Shown: positions 8,080 to 15,682 of the stretch, piece after piece | How the letters are laid out: every line of letters begins with the position of its first letter | Position numbering within the stretch: the first letter of the stretch is position 1 | From: Ideonella_A sakaiensis_A | GTDB lineage: Bacteria > Pseudomonadota > Gammaproteobacteria > Burkholderiales > Burkholderiaceae_C | Length of the DNA stretch: 64,000 bases | Reading direction: 5' to 3' | NCBI RefSeq assembly: GCF_048320135.1 | Contig: NZ_CP182947.1 | Location: forward strand, 1,736,001 to 1,800,000 | The notes under the pieces: model-generated | What the model was told of the DNA's origin: nothing | Database searches by the model: none | What the model saw: only the letters and a program-made list of their open reading frames with translations | Program-made: the position numbers and the translations under genes

Positions 8080-10029
8080 TCAGCTCGACCCGGCAAATGC
8101 CAGCCGTTTTTCCCAGTGCAGGTCCTGCTCGAGCAGGTTGCGGCGCAGCAGGCTGCGCCGCTGCTCCTCGCGCCACTGGGCGATTTGTGTCGGCAGCCGC
8201 AGCAGCCAGCCGCTGCGCGGCGCGGCCGCTTTCGCCGGCAGGTCATCGGCCGTTTCGGCGACCACCCCGCCGTGCACGAACCAGGCCTCGGCGCTGCCCG
8301 GGTCGCCGTGGCGGGCAGCGCGGCCGGCGAGCTGGCGGTCGAGCCGGCGCGACGGGTTGTGCTGGCAGTTCAGCACATGCAGGCCGCCGGCGGCGCGCGC
8401 GGCATTGTCGAGTTCGATGTCGGTGCCGCGGCCGGCCATCCGGGTCGCGACGGTGACTGCGCCGGCACGGCCGGCGTCGGCGACGATCGCCGCCTCGTCG
8501 GCATCGTGCAGCGCATTGAGCACGCGGTGGCCGATGCCAAGCCGGTCGAGGTGGGCGGCGAGCAACTGCGAATCGTCGACGCTGTCGGTGCCGACCAGCA
8601 CCGGCCGGCCGGCGGCATGGAATTCAGCGACGCGTTTCGCGGCGGCAGCAAAAAGCGACGCACGGTCAGCGAAACGACGCGGCGGCAGCGTGCGGCGGCG
8701 CCCCGGCTGATGCAGCGGCACCGGCAGCACCGTCGAGCCATAAACCGCCTTCAGTTCGGCGCGCGCCTCGCGCAGCGTGCCGCTGATGCCGGCCAGCCGC
8801 CAGTAACGCTGGAAAAAGCGCTGGAAGGTGGTCTGCGCGACGGTTTCGGTTTCGGCCGGCGGCTTCAGCCCCTCCTTCAGCGCGACGACGGTGTGCAAGC
8901 CGCGCGACCAGACGCGGCCGACCGCAACCCGGCCGGTCACCTCGTCGAGCAGCTCGATGGAATCATCGCGCACCAGGTAGTGCTGGTTGCGGTGCAGCGC
9001 ATGCAGGCCGGCCAGCGCGACATTGACCGCCTCGCGCCGGTAACGCGGCCGTTGCCATGGACCGCCGAGGCCGGCCGCGAGCTGCGCCAGTTTTTCGTCG
9101 CCGGCCGGCGTCAGCACCGCGCTGCGGTCGGCCGCGATGACGCGGAAATCGCGGCCCGCCTCGAGCTTGCGCGCCAGCGCCAGCGCCTGCCACATGAAGG
9201 CGCGCCGTGCGCCATGCGAGACGGTGCGCGACAGGATCAGCGGCACGTCGGCCTCGTCGAGCAGGATGCTGTCGGCCTCGTCGAGGATCGCCAGGCACAG
9301 GCCGCGCATCAGCAGCTGCGGCGGCGCGGCGCCACCGAGCACTGCTGCGGCCTGCTGGTACGGATGCGCTCCGGCGGTGGTCTGGCGGTCGCGCAGAAAG
9401 TCGAACGCGAGGTCCTTCGCGGTGGCATAAACGATGTCGCGGCGGTAGATCGTGCGTTTGGCATCGTCCTGGTCGGTACCGGACAAGGCACCGACCTCGA
9501 GACCGAACGCGGCAAAAAAAGGCGCCAGGCGCTGCGCGTCGCGCTGTGCGAGGTAGTTGTTGGCGGTCGCCACATGGACCGGCAGGCCGGCCAGCCCGGC
9601 GACCGCCGCGGCCAGGCCGATCGCCAGCGTCTTGCCTTCGCCGGTCGCCATCTCGGCCATCCGGTTGTCGAGCAGCACCGCGGAAGCCAGCAGCTGCGTC
9701 GGCCGCGGCGTCTGGCCGAGTGTGCGTTCGGCGGCGTCGACTGCGGCGGCCAACGTCTCGGCAATCAGTTCCGGCAGCAGCCCGCGCCGGCGCAGGTCCA
9801 GCCGCAAGGCTTGCAGATCGGCCGCCCAGTTCTCATCGTCCTTGCCCTGCCAGGCCTGCGCCAGTGTCTCGGCCCGCCGCGCAATCCGCCGGCACGCACC
9901 GATTGCAGGACGCGGCAGCAGACCCCGCCACGGCGGCGCCATCTCGCTCGCCGGCCGCACCGGATACGGGCCCCAGACCGGACCGGGCAGCGGCAGGATG
10001 TCGGTGAGCTTCAGCAGGCCGGTGGTCAT
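8080..10029 (-). CDS. Shortened SecA-like preprotein translocase ATPase
   Basis: 649 residues with the SecA motor signatures in order: ATGEGKT Walker A at 128-134, a SecA-like THVVT.NDYLA-type segment (VHVATANNYLAQRDA, 151-165), DEAD box LDEADSILLDEA at 249-260, RLAGISGTLRE near 411, ATRMAGRGTDIEL at 528-540, and the arginine-finger region RRLDRQLAGRAARHGDPGS near 561. Canonical SecA runs to roughly 850-900 residues; here the protein ends about 60 residues after the motor, so most of the helical scaffold/wing region and the C-terminal zinc-binding tail are missing. Role inferred: ATP-driven export of a special substrate, most simply the giant LEPR-XLL protein encoded next downstream. It is unlikely to be the housekeeping SecA because of its size and context. 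Confidence 0.88.
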   Translation of the reverse strand: MTTGLLKLTDILPLPGPVWGPYPVRPASEMAPPWRGLLPRPAIGACRRIARRAETLAQAWQGKDDENWAADLQALRLDLRRRGLLPELIAETLAAAVDAAERTLGQTPRPTQLLASAVLLDNRMAEMATGEGKTLAIGLAAAVAGLAGLPVHVATANNYLAQRDAQRLAPFFAAFGLEVGALSGTDQDDAKRTIYRRDIVYATAKDLAFDFLRDRQTTAGAHPYQQAAAVLGGAAPPQLLMRGLCLAILDEADSILLDEADVPLILSRTVSHGARRAFMWQALALARKLEAGRDFRVIAADRSAVLTPAGDEKLAQLAAGLGGPWQRPRYRREAVNVALAGLHALHRNQHYLVRDDSIELLDEVTGRVAVGRVWSRGLHTVVALKEGLKPPAETETVAQTTFQRFFQRYWRLAGISGTLREARAELKAVYGSTVLPVPLHQPGRRRTLPPRRFADRASLFAAAAKRVAEFHAAGRPVLVGTDSVDDSQLLAAHLDRLGIGHRVLNALHDADEAAIVADAGRAGAVTVATRMAGRGTDIELDNAARAAGGLHVLNCQHNPSRRLDRQLAGRAARHGDPGSAEAWFVHGGVVAETADDLPAKAAAPRSGWLLRLPTQIAQWREEQRRSLLRRNLLEQDLHWEKRLAFAGSS

Positions 10030-10034
10030 CTTGT

Positions 10035-10416
10035 TGCAGGAGGAGCTTCAGCCCCGATTCGGGGCTTGAGGCATGCTGACAAATCGGGTCTGAAGCCCCT
10101 CCCACAGATGCCTCGGGCCAGGCACATCCGATCGGGTGCTATTTGTAGGAGGGGCTTCAGCCCCGATTGGGACCGAGAAATGCGAAGGAATCGGGGCTGC
10201 AGCCCCTCCTACAGATGTCAGGCTTATCCGATAGGGGGCTCTTTGTAGGAGGGGCTTCAGCCCCGATCCGGGCTCCCGGCATGCAGAAAAATCGGGGCTG
10301 AAGCGCCTCCTACAGATGCCAGGCTCAACCGACAGGGGGTTTTTTGTGGGAGGGGCTTCAGCCCCGATTCCGGGCTCGCGGCCTGCGGAAAAATCGGGGC
10401 TGAAGCCCCTCCTACA
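10035..10416. repeat. REP/BIME array of four inverted pairs
   Basis: The 407-base gap between the SecA-like gene and the protease-HlyD gene is almost entirely eight REP units alternating in orientation: 10035-10059, 10082-10108, 10144-10168, 10189-10213, 10244-10269, 10290-10314, 10345-10370 and 10392-10416. Core is ggggcttcagccccgatt with flank tgtaggag or tgtgggag; single-base variants occur (for example ggagcttcagcc in the first). Units lie about 100 bases apart per pair, with related spacers (ccgat..ggggg), so the array looks expanded by tandem duplication of a pair. No gene is present. Confidence 0.92.
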
Positions 10417-10436
10417 AATGGGTTCGGAGGAGTTCA

Positions 10437-12596
10437 TCAGAACTGCGGGTTGAAGCGCTGCTGGATGTGCCGCCGCAAGCCCTGCGCCCATTGCCAGGCC
10501 AGCGGCGAAAAACCGGCGTCGAAGCGGACCGCGGCGCGTTCGCCGATGCGCTCGCTGCTGCGCGCCGCGCCGGCGGCGAGCACGACGTCGAGCAGCACGA
10601 CCGGGTGCAGCGGAGTCAGGTCGGTCTTGTCGGACGGGTCGGTGACGACCTGGCCGCCATGGCGCTCGCTGAGCGCCGCACTCGGCAATTGCAGCACCGC
10701 GCCGCCGCTGTCGCGCAGCAGGCTGGCCGGGTGCGCGGTATCGCGCGAGGCGGCAAGCCGCACGCTGACCTCGCCACGCCCGCGTTGCAGGTCGGCCGCG
10801 GCCGACTCCGGCACCGCGACGCGGACGATCGTCGCATCGTCGGTCAGCACCTGGCCGATCAGGTTGCCGCGGGCGACATACTGGCCTTGCAGGTCCGAGC
10901 TGCGCGGCAGCACCAGACGACCGTCGGCATGGGCCCGCACCGCGAGCGAGCGCTCGCGTTCGATAAGCCGCTCCAGCGCCGCCTGCGCGGCGCTCAGGTC
11001 GGCGCGGGCGTCGCCGGCCTTGCCGTCGGCAGAGAGGTTGCCGTCGACCGGCATCGCATCGAACAAAGCCGCCTCGAGTGCGCCGACACGCGCGCTCTGG
11101 CGCGCGAGTTCGGCCTGCAGATCCGCATTGCGCAACTGCAGCACGAGCTCGCCGGCACGCACGGTGTCGCCATCGTGCTTGACGATCTCGGTGACGATGC
11201 CTTGTTCGTCGGCGCGAAGCTGGGCCTTTTCAGCCGGCCAGACGACACCCTGCACCAGCGTGCGTTGCGGCGCCGGCAGCAGCAGCACTGCGGCCAGCGC
11301 GAGGCTGCCGCCGAATGCAAGACCGCGCCAGCGGCCGGCGCCGGCGGTCTGGGCGAGCGCCGCATTGCGCAGCTGGCGCAGGTGGTTGACGACCGGGCGC
11401 AGCATCATCTGCCAGCCGAGGATCGCGGCGCAGGCCAGGCCGAGCGCGAGCGAGACGCTGCCGAGCCAAAGCGTCGCGACGGTCGCGATCGTCAGCCCAT
11501 ACAGCCACGACAGCGGTGCATACAGCGCCAGCCAGGTCGTTTCACCGCGCGCGACCGGCATCGTCTCGGCGCCAGGCAGGCGAAGCAGCCGGCGGCGCAG
11601 CGTCTGCTGCCACCAGTTGCGGCTGCGCGGCCCGAGGTTGGGCAGTTCGAGCGCATCGGTGAAGATGTAATAGCCGTCGAGGCGCTGCAGCGGGTTGCCG
11701 TTGAACAGCAGCGTCGACGCGCCAGCAACAACCAGCGTGACGAAGGCGGCGTCGCGCAGCCAGCCGTCGGCGAGCAGCAGCCACAGCGGCAAGGCAACCG
11801 CGGCGAACGACAGCTCGGTGATGATGCCGGCGGCGCTGACGATGATGCGATGCCGGCGTTGTTCGAAGCCGGTCGCTGCCGATGCGTCGACATAAGGCAC
11901 CGGCATCAGCATCATCAGCGTGACACCGGCCTCGCGCACCTGGCCACCCCAGCGGCGCACCGCCAGGCCGTGCGCGATCTCGTGCGCCAGCTTGATTGGC
12001 AGATACAGCAGCAGCGCCAGCAGCGCAAAACGTGGCGTCGCCATCCACTGGCCGGCGTGTGCCCACAGCGTCGGCGCATGCTGCAGGCCGAGCACCAGCA
12101 GCATCGCCATCGCGAGCAACCAGAGCGCGAATGCAAGCCGGTTGAACAGCAGCCGGCCGAGCCAGTCGAGCCGCTCGAGCAGCCGCGACGGATTGGCCAG
12201 CGGAATGCGCCAGGCAATCAGCGTCTTGCGGCCCTTCGGCTTGCGCAGCGTATCGAGGTGCGGCAGCAGCAGGTCGAAATCGGCGCTGCGGTCGAACTGG
12301 ATCAGCCCGGCCTCGCGCAGCTGCGCGAGCAGGTCGATCACTTCGTCCTGCGTCGCGACATCGTCGTCGCGTTCGAGCGCGGCATCCCATAAATTCTGTA
12401 CCGAGCGGCGGCCGTCGAAACGGCCGACCAGCGCATGGGCCGCAGCATTCAATCGCACGCTGCGGCCGCTGATCTGGTCGTCGAGCAGCACCCAGGTCTC
12501 GCCGCGGATATGCTGCCGCCGCACCCGCAAGTGCGGGCTCAGCCGCGGCTTCAGCGAAGCGACGCGGTGCCAGCGGGAGCTGTGGACGGTGGTCAT
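10437..12596 (-). CDS. PqqD-like / site-2 protease (M50) / HlyD fusion protein
   Basis: 719 residues. N-terminal about 25-100 resembles a PqqD-type peptide-binding winged helix (...RLNAAAHALVGRFDG...). Several membrane segments follow (about 150-172, 188-205, 250-300), containing the zinc-protease motif HEIAH at 205-209 and the second S2P motif NPLQRLDGYY at 301-310; both metal-binding motifs are intact. After more membrane segments (about 370-440) comes a periplasmic HlyD-like part (about 445-719) with a lipoyl-like half (QGIVTEIVKHDGDTVRAGE) and a coiled coil. This three-part architecture combines substrate recognition, intramembrane proteolysis and membrane-fusion adaptor. Lies between a GAF-HlyD gene and a SecA-like gene on the same strand. 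Processing or escort of an exported substrate is inference. Confidence 0.88.
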   Translation of the reverse strand: MTTVHSSRWHRVASLKPRLSPHLRVRRQHIRGETWVLLDDQISGRSVRLNAAAHALVGRFDGRRSVQNLWDAALERDDDVATQDEVIDLLAQLREAGLIQFDRSADFDLLLPHLDTLRKPKGRKTLIAWRIPLANPSRLLERLDWLGRLLFNRLAFALWLLAMAMLLVLGLQHAPTLWAHAGQWMATPRFALLALLLYLPIKLAHEIAHGLAVRRWGGQVREAGVTLMMLMPVPYVDASAATGFEQRRHRIIVSAAGIITELSFAAVALPLWLLLADGWLRDAAFVTLVVAGASTLLFNGNPLQRLDGYYIFTDALELPNLGPRSRNWWQQTLRRRLLRLPGAETMPVARGETTWLALYAPLSWLYGLTIATVATLWLGSVSLALGLACAAILGWQMMLRPVVNHLRQLRNAALAQTAGAGRWRGLAFGGSLALAAVLLLPAPQRTLVQGVVWPAEKAQLRADEQGIVTEIVKHDGDTVRAGELVLQLRNADLQAELARQSARVGALEAALFDAMPVDGNLSADGKAGDARADLSAAQAALERLIERERSLAVRAHADGRLVLPRSSDLQGQYVARGNLIGQVLTDDATIVRVAVPESAAADLQRGRGEVSVRLAASRDTAHPASLLRDSGGAVLQLPSAALSERHGGQVVTDPSDKTDLTPLHPVVLLDVVLAAGAARSSERIGERAAVRFDAGFSPLAWQWAQGLRRHIQQRFNPQF

Positions 12597-12610
12597 GGGT
12601 CAGCGAACGG

Positions 12611-12732
12611 GAATCGGGGCTGAAGCCCCTCCTACAAAAGCCAATCCGTTGGCATGCCCTGTGGGAGCGGCTTCAGCCGCGATTTCTTCCCGGGCCAACA
12701 ACCCGAATCGGGGCTGAAAGCCCCTCCCACAG
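12611..12732. repeat. Three REP-like elements
   Basis: Gap between the two HlyD-type genes. Units at 12611-12637 (ggggctgaagcccc), 12660-12685 (variant with gcggcttcagccgc core, both arms changed together so the stem is kept) and 12706-12732 (one extra base in the loop, ggggctgaaagcccc). The compensatory change in the second unit supports selection for the hairpin. Confidence 0.85.
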
Positions 12733-12748
12733 AATTTTCGGCGGGCCA

Positions 12749-14245
12749 TCATCCGAAAAAATTCCACCAGGCGAGGCGCATCCTGTCCGCCGCATGGCCG
12801 AGCCAGGCCCACAGCGGCGGGCGGCGGCCGACGACGACCTCGGCGCGGCCGAGCAGGCCGGGCCGCAATTCGGCCGGCGGCTCGAGCAGCCGGGCCTCGA
12901 CCTCGAAGATGTTGCGGCCGTCGACCGCCTTCGCGAGCGGCGCGACACGCGTCACCTCGATCGCATGCTGGTCCCACGGCAGCGACGACAACGCGAGGCT
13001 GCCGCCCTGCCCGACCGCGACCCGGCCGATATCAATTTCGTCGATATCGGCGATCACGCGAAAGCTGTCGGTGGTCGCCAGCGTCATCATCTTGTCGCCC
13101 TGGCGAACCGGTGCGCCGATCGACTGGCTGAGGTCGCCGTCGATCACCATCGCGTCGAACGGCGCAGTGATGCGGCCGCGCGTCAGCTGTTCGCCGATCA
13201 GCGCGAGTTGCGCCTGCGCCTCGGCGATTCGCGCCATGCTGGTCGCCGCGCCGACGCGGTCGGAACGCGCCATCGACGAGGCATAGGCGTTTTCATGTTG
13301 TGCGAGTTGGCTCGACCAGCGTTCCTGCTCGAGCCGCAGGTCCTGCTCGAGCAGGTCGATCAGCGGCGCGCCGGCCTTGACGCGGTCGCCGGGCCGTACA
13401 TGGGCGGTCTTCACGAAGCCGTCGGTTGGCGCGGAAAGCAGCCGTTGTTCTGCGCCTTCGATGCGGGCGCGCCCGCCGACCTCGAACTGCAGCGGCGCCA
13501 GCGCCAGAAACGCCAGCAGCACCGCGCCGGCGCCGAGCAGCCGCCGCGTCGTGCGTTTGCCCGGCTGGCGCAGAGCCTGGCAGCCGGCCAGCAGTTCGCG
13601 CCACGCGCGGCGGAACCAGCGCTGCGTGCCCTGCTGCATCCAGCGCATTGCCGGTGCGGTCAGCATCAGCGTGCGTTCGAGCCGGGCGAATTCGGCGGCG
13701 TCGAAACCGGCGTCGCCGTCGCGCTCGAGGCAGACGACCGCGAGCACCTGGCCGTCGATGCCGAGCGGCAGGCACAGCACCGCGCCGCCGACCAGCCGCT
13801 GCAGCGCCTGGTGTTCGATGCGGATGTGGTCGGCGATGCGGCCGTCGGCGCCGACGACCGGCGGCAGCGCGACGCTGCAGCGCTGGTCGAGCGCCTCGTT
13901 CATCGCGCCGAGCAGGCGTTGTGGCAGTTCGGCCTGCGGATTGCCGAGGTCGAGGTTGCTGCTGGCGAGCAGCCGGGTGCGGCCGTTCTCGTGCAAGGCA
14001 ATCGACGCGCGGCGGATACTCGGCTCGCTGGCCAGCGCAGCGACCAGCGCATGGGCGCCGGCTTCGAGCGTGCTGGCGGCGAGCAGCCGGGCATACAGGC
14101 CAAGCGCGGCGGCAGCGCCGTTGTCGGCTGGCGCGGGCGGCATCGCAGCAACCGGCGGCGGCGCGGTGAAGCTGACCAGCGGCGAGACCAGCCGGCCGGC
14201 GGCGGGATCCGCTTCGGCCAGTGCCTGCGGCGCGCGCTCACCCAT
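12749..14245 (-). CDS. GAF-domain HlyD-like membrane fusion protein
   Basis: 498 residues. Residues about 50-205 form a GAF-like sensor domain, predicted cytoplasmic because it precedes the single membrane segment (about 236-252, RRLLGAGAVLLAFLALAPL). The rest is a HlyD/AcrA-type adaptor: lipoyl-like half (SAPTDGFVKTAHVRPGDRVKAG), coiled coil about 300-350, second lipoyl-like half (GRITAPFDAMVIDGDLSQSIG), then barrel. First gene of the four-gene export-like locus; 150 bases, filled with REPs, separate it from the protease-HlyD gene. An adaptor carrying a cytoplasmic small-molecule sensor suggests that export could be gated by a ligand (inference). No ABC transporter is nearby. Confidence 0.85.
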   Translation of the reverse strand: MGERAPQALAEADPAAGRLVSPLVSFTAPPPVAAMPPAPADNGAAAALGLYARLLAASTLEAGAHALVAALASEPSIRRASIALHENGRTRLLASSNLDLGNPQAELPQRLLGAMNEALDQRCSVALPPVVGADGRIADHIRIEHQALQRLVGGAVLCLPLGIDGQVLAVVCLERDGDAGFDAAEFARLERTLMLTAPAMRWMQQGTQRWFRRAWRELLAGCQALRQPGKRTTRRLLGAGAVLLAFLALAPLQFEVGGRARIEGAEQRLLSAPTDGFVKTAHVRPGDRVKAGAPLIDLLEQDLRLEQERWSSQLAQHENAYASSMARSDRVGAATSMARIAEAQAQLALIGEQLTRGRITAPFDAMVIDGDLSQSIGAPVRQGDKMMTLATTDSFRVIADIDEIDIGRVAVGQGGSLALSSLPWDQHAIEVTRVAPLAKAVDGRNIFEVEARLLEPPAELRPGLLGRAEVVVGRRPPLWAWLGHAADRMRLAWWNFFG

Positions 14246-14476
14246 GACGGGCGGGCCGGCGGCGGCGGCGCGGAAGTTGGCGGCTGGCGATCGACATCAT
14301 CGGTACGGGCCGGAACGGCAGGTTCGGAAAATCGGGGCAGCGCGGCGCCGGCGCGCGACATTCCGCCGCCCGACCCGCGATCTGCGCTTGTTGCGATCTT
14401 CAGGCCGCGGCGGCCCGCCCGGTCCGTCGAGGAAGGCGGCAAATCGCCGCCAGTTCAACCGGTAGGAGGCCGGCGC

Positions 14477-15214
14477 TTACCTGACCACTTCGACCGCCGC
14501 GTCGAACAGGTAGCCGGCGCCGCGTTCGGTGCGGATGAAGCGAGGGTGTGCCGGGTCGGCCTCGATCTTGCGGCGCAGGCGCAGGATCTGCACGTCGATC
14601 GAGCGGTCGTAGACCTCGGCGTTGTGCAGCCGTGACAGCTCGAGCAGCTGGTCTCGCGACAGGATGCGTTGCGGCGACGAGACAAAGGCCGCGAGCAGGC
14701 TGAATTCGCCATTCGTCAGGTCGACGCTGGCGCCGTCGGCCGATTTCAGCTTGCGCAGGCCGACATTCAATTCCCAGCCACCGAAGCGGTAGGCGCGCAC
14801 TTTCGCGATTGCATCGGCAACCGTCGCCTGCGCGCGCGCCCTGCGCAGCAGCGCGCGGATGCGCGCCAGCAGTTCGCGCGGGCTGAACGGCTTGGTCAAA
14901 TAATCATCGGCGCCGAGTTCGAGGCCCATCACGCGGTCGGCCTCCTCGGCCAGCCCGGTCAGCATCAGGATCGGAATCGTCGACGATTCGCGCAGCCGGC
15001 GGGCGATCTGCATGCCGTCCTCGCCGTTCAGCCGCAGGTCGAGCACCAGCAGGTCGATCGTCTCGCGCGCCATCACCGCGGCCAGTTCACGGCCGCTGGC
15101 CACCGTCGTGACACGCAGCTCGTTGCTGCCGAGGTAGTCGCTGACCAGCTGGCGGATCGCCGGGTCGTCGTCGAGCGCAAGGATGTGCGGCTGCAGCGTC
15201 GGGTCGGCGGACAT
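14477..15214 (-). CDS. OmpR/PhoB-family response regulator
   Basis: 245 residues from the ATG at 15214, chosen over an upstream in-frame start because GGAGAA sits 5-6 bases before it and the receiver begins at once (HILALDDDPAIRQLV). Receiver about 8-120 with the acidic pocket DDD, phospho-acceptor in LLVLDLRLNGEDG, Thr in MLTG, Lys in TKPFSPREL. C-terminal winged helix about 145-240 ends RSIDVQILRLRRKIE...RTERGAGYLF, the trans_reg_C signature. No histidine kinase gene adjoins it, so the partner is unknown. The 230 bases between it and the GAF-HlyD gene show nothing recognisable. Confidence 0.93.
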   Translation of the reverse strand: MSADPTLQPHILALDDDPAIRQLVSDYLGSNELRVTTVASGRELAAVMARETIDLLVLDLRLNGEDGMQIARRLRESSTIPILMLTGLAEEADRVMGLELGADDYLTKPFSPRELLARIRALLRRARAQATVADAIAKVRAYRFGGWELNVGLRKLKSADGASVDLTNGEFSLLAAFVSSPQRILSRDQLLELSRLHNAEVYDRSIDVQILRLRRKIEADPAHPRFIRTERGAGYLFDAAVEVVR

Positions 15215-15308
15215 CGGTTCTCCAGGCAGGGTGGCGGCCCACGGCGCACCGCGGACCGGCGCACCACTGCCCGGATGATGATCGAAGCGCGCGCTGGCCG
15301 CCACCTTG

Positions 15309-15578
15309 TCAGCTCCAGCGGTGAAGTTCATGCCTGGCCCAGACCTGCCAGATCGGCATGTTGACCGCCTGTTCGACGTCGGTACGGGTCAGCCCGATGT
15401 CCTTCAGCATGCGGTCGTCGAGCGTCAGCAGTTCGCGGCGCATCCGGCCGTGGTAACGCCAGCGCTGCAATGCGATGAACAGCCGGGTCAGCAGCGACTG
15501 CGACAGCGCCTCGTTGCGGCCGGCTGCGAGCAGCGTCGGCAGCGGTGTCGGGTGGCAGAGTTGGTTCGCTTGGGTCAT
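15309..15578 (-). CDS. DUF1127 (YjiS-like) protein
   Basis: 89 residues from the ATG at 15578; GAGG lies six bases upstream, better than the GTG 12 bases earlier. The C-terminal part (LFIALQRWRYHGRMRRELLTLDDRMLKDIGLTRTDV) is the typical DUF1127 pattern: a basic helix, then L..LDDR.L.DIGL. Members are small basic proteins linked to stress and phosphate metabolism in some alphaproteobacteria; the function here is not known. It sits 94 bases upstream of the response regulator on the same strand. Confidence 0.85.
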   Translation of the reverse strand: MTQANQLCHPTPLPTLLAAGRNEALSQSLLTRLFIALQRWRYHGRMRRELLTLDDRMLKDIGLTRTDVEQAVNMPIWQVWARHELHRWS

Positions 15579-15682
15579 CGTCGGCCTCACTGGATCGGAT
15601 CGAGGCCTTCAGTTGACGGCGGGCGCATTGCAAGCGGATGTCGCTGCGCCGCCATTCCGGTTTCGTCTGTAACGCGGCCCAA

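Noticed and set aside
8080..10029. Housekeeping secA
   Set aside because: Too short, lacks the C-terminal zinc-binding tail and most of the scaffold, and sits in an adhesin-export context.
10035..10416. Possible CRISPR array
   Set aside because: Regular repeats, but they alternate in orientation, are internally palindromic, and the spacers resemble each other; typical of REP/BIME, and no cas genes are near.
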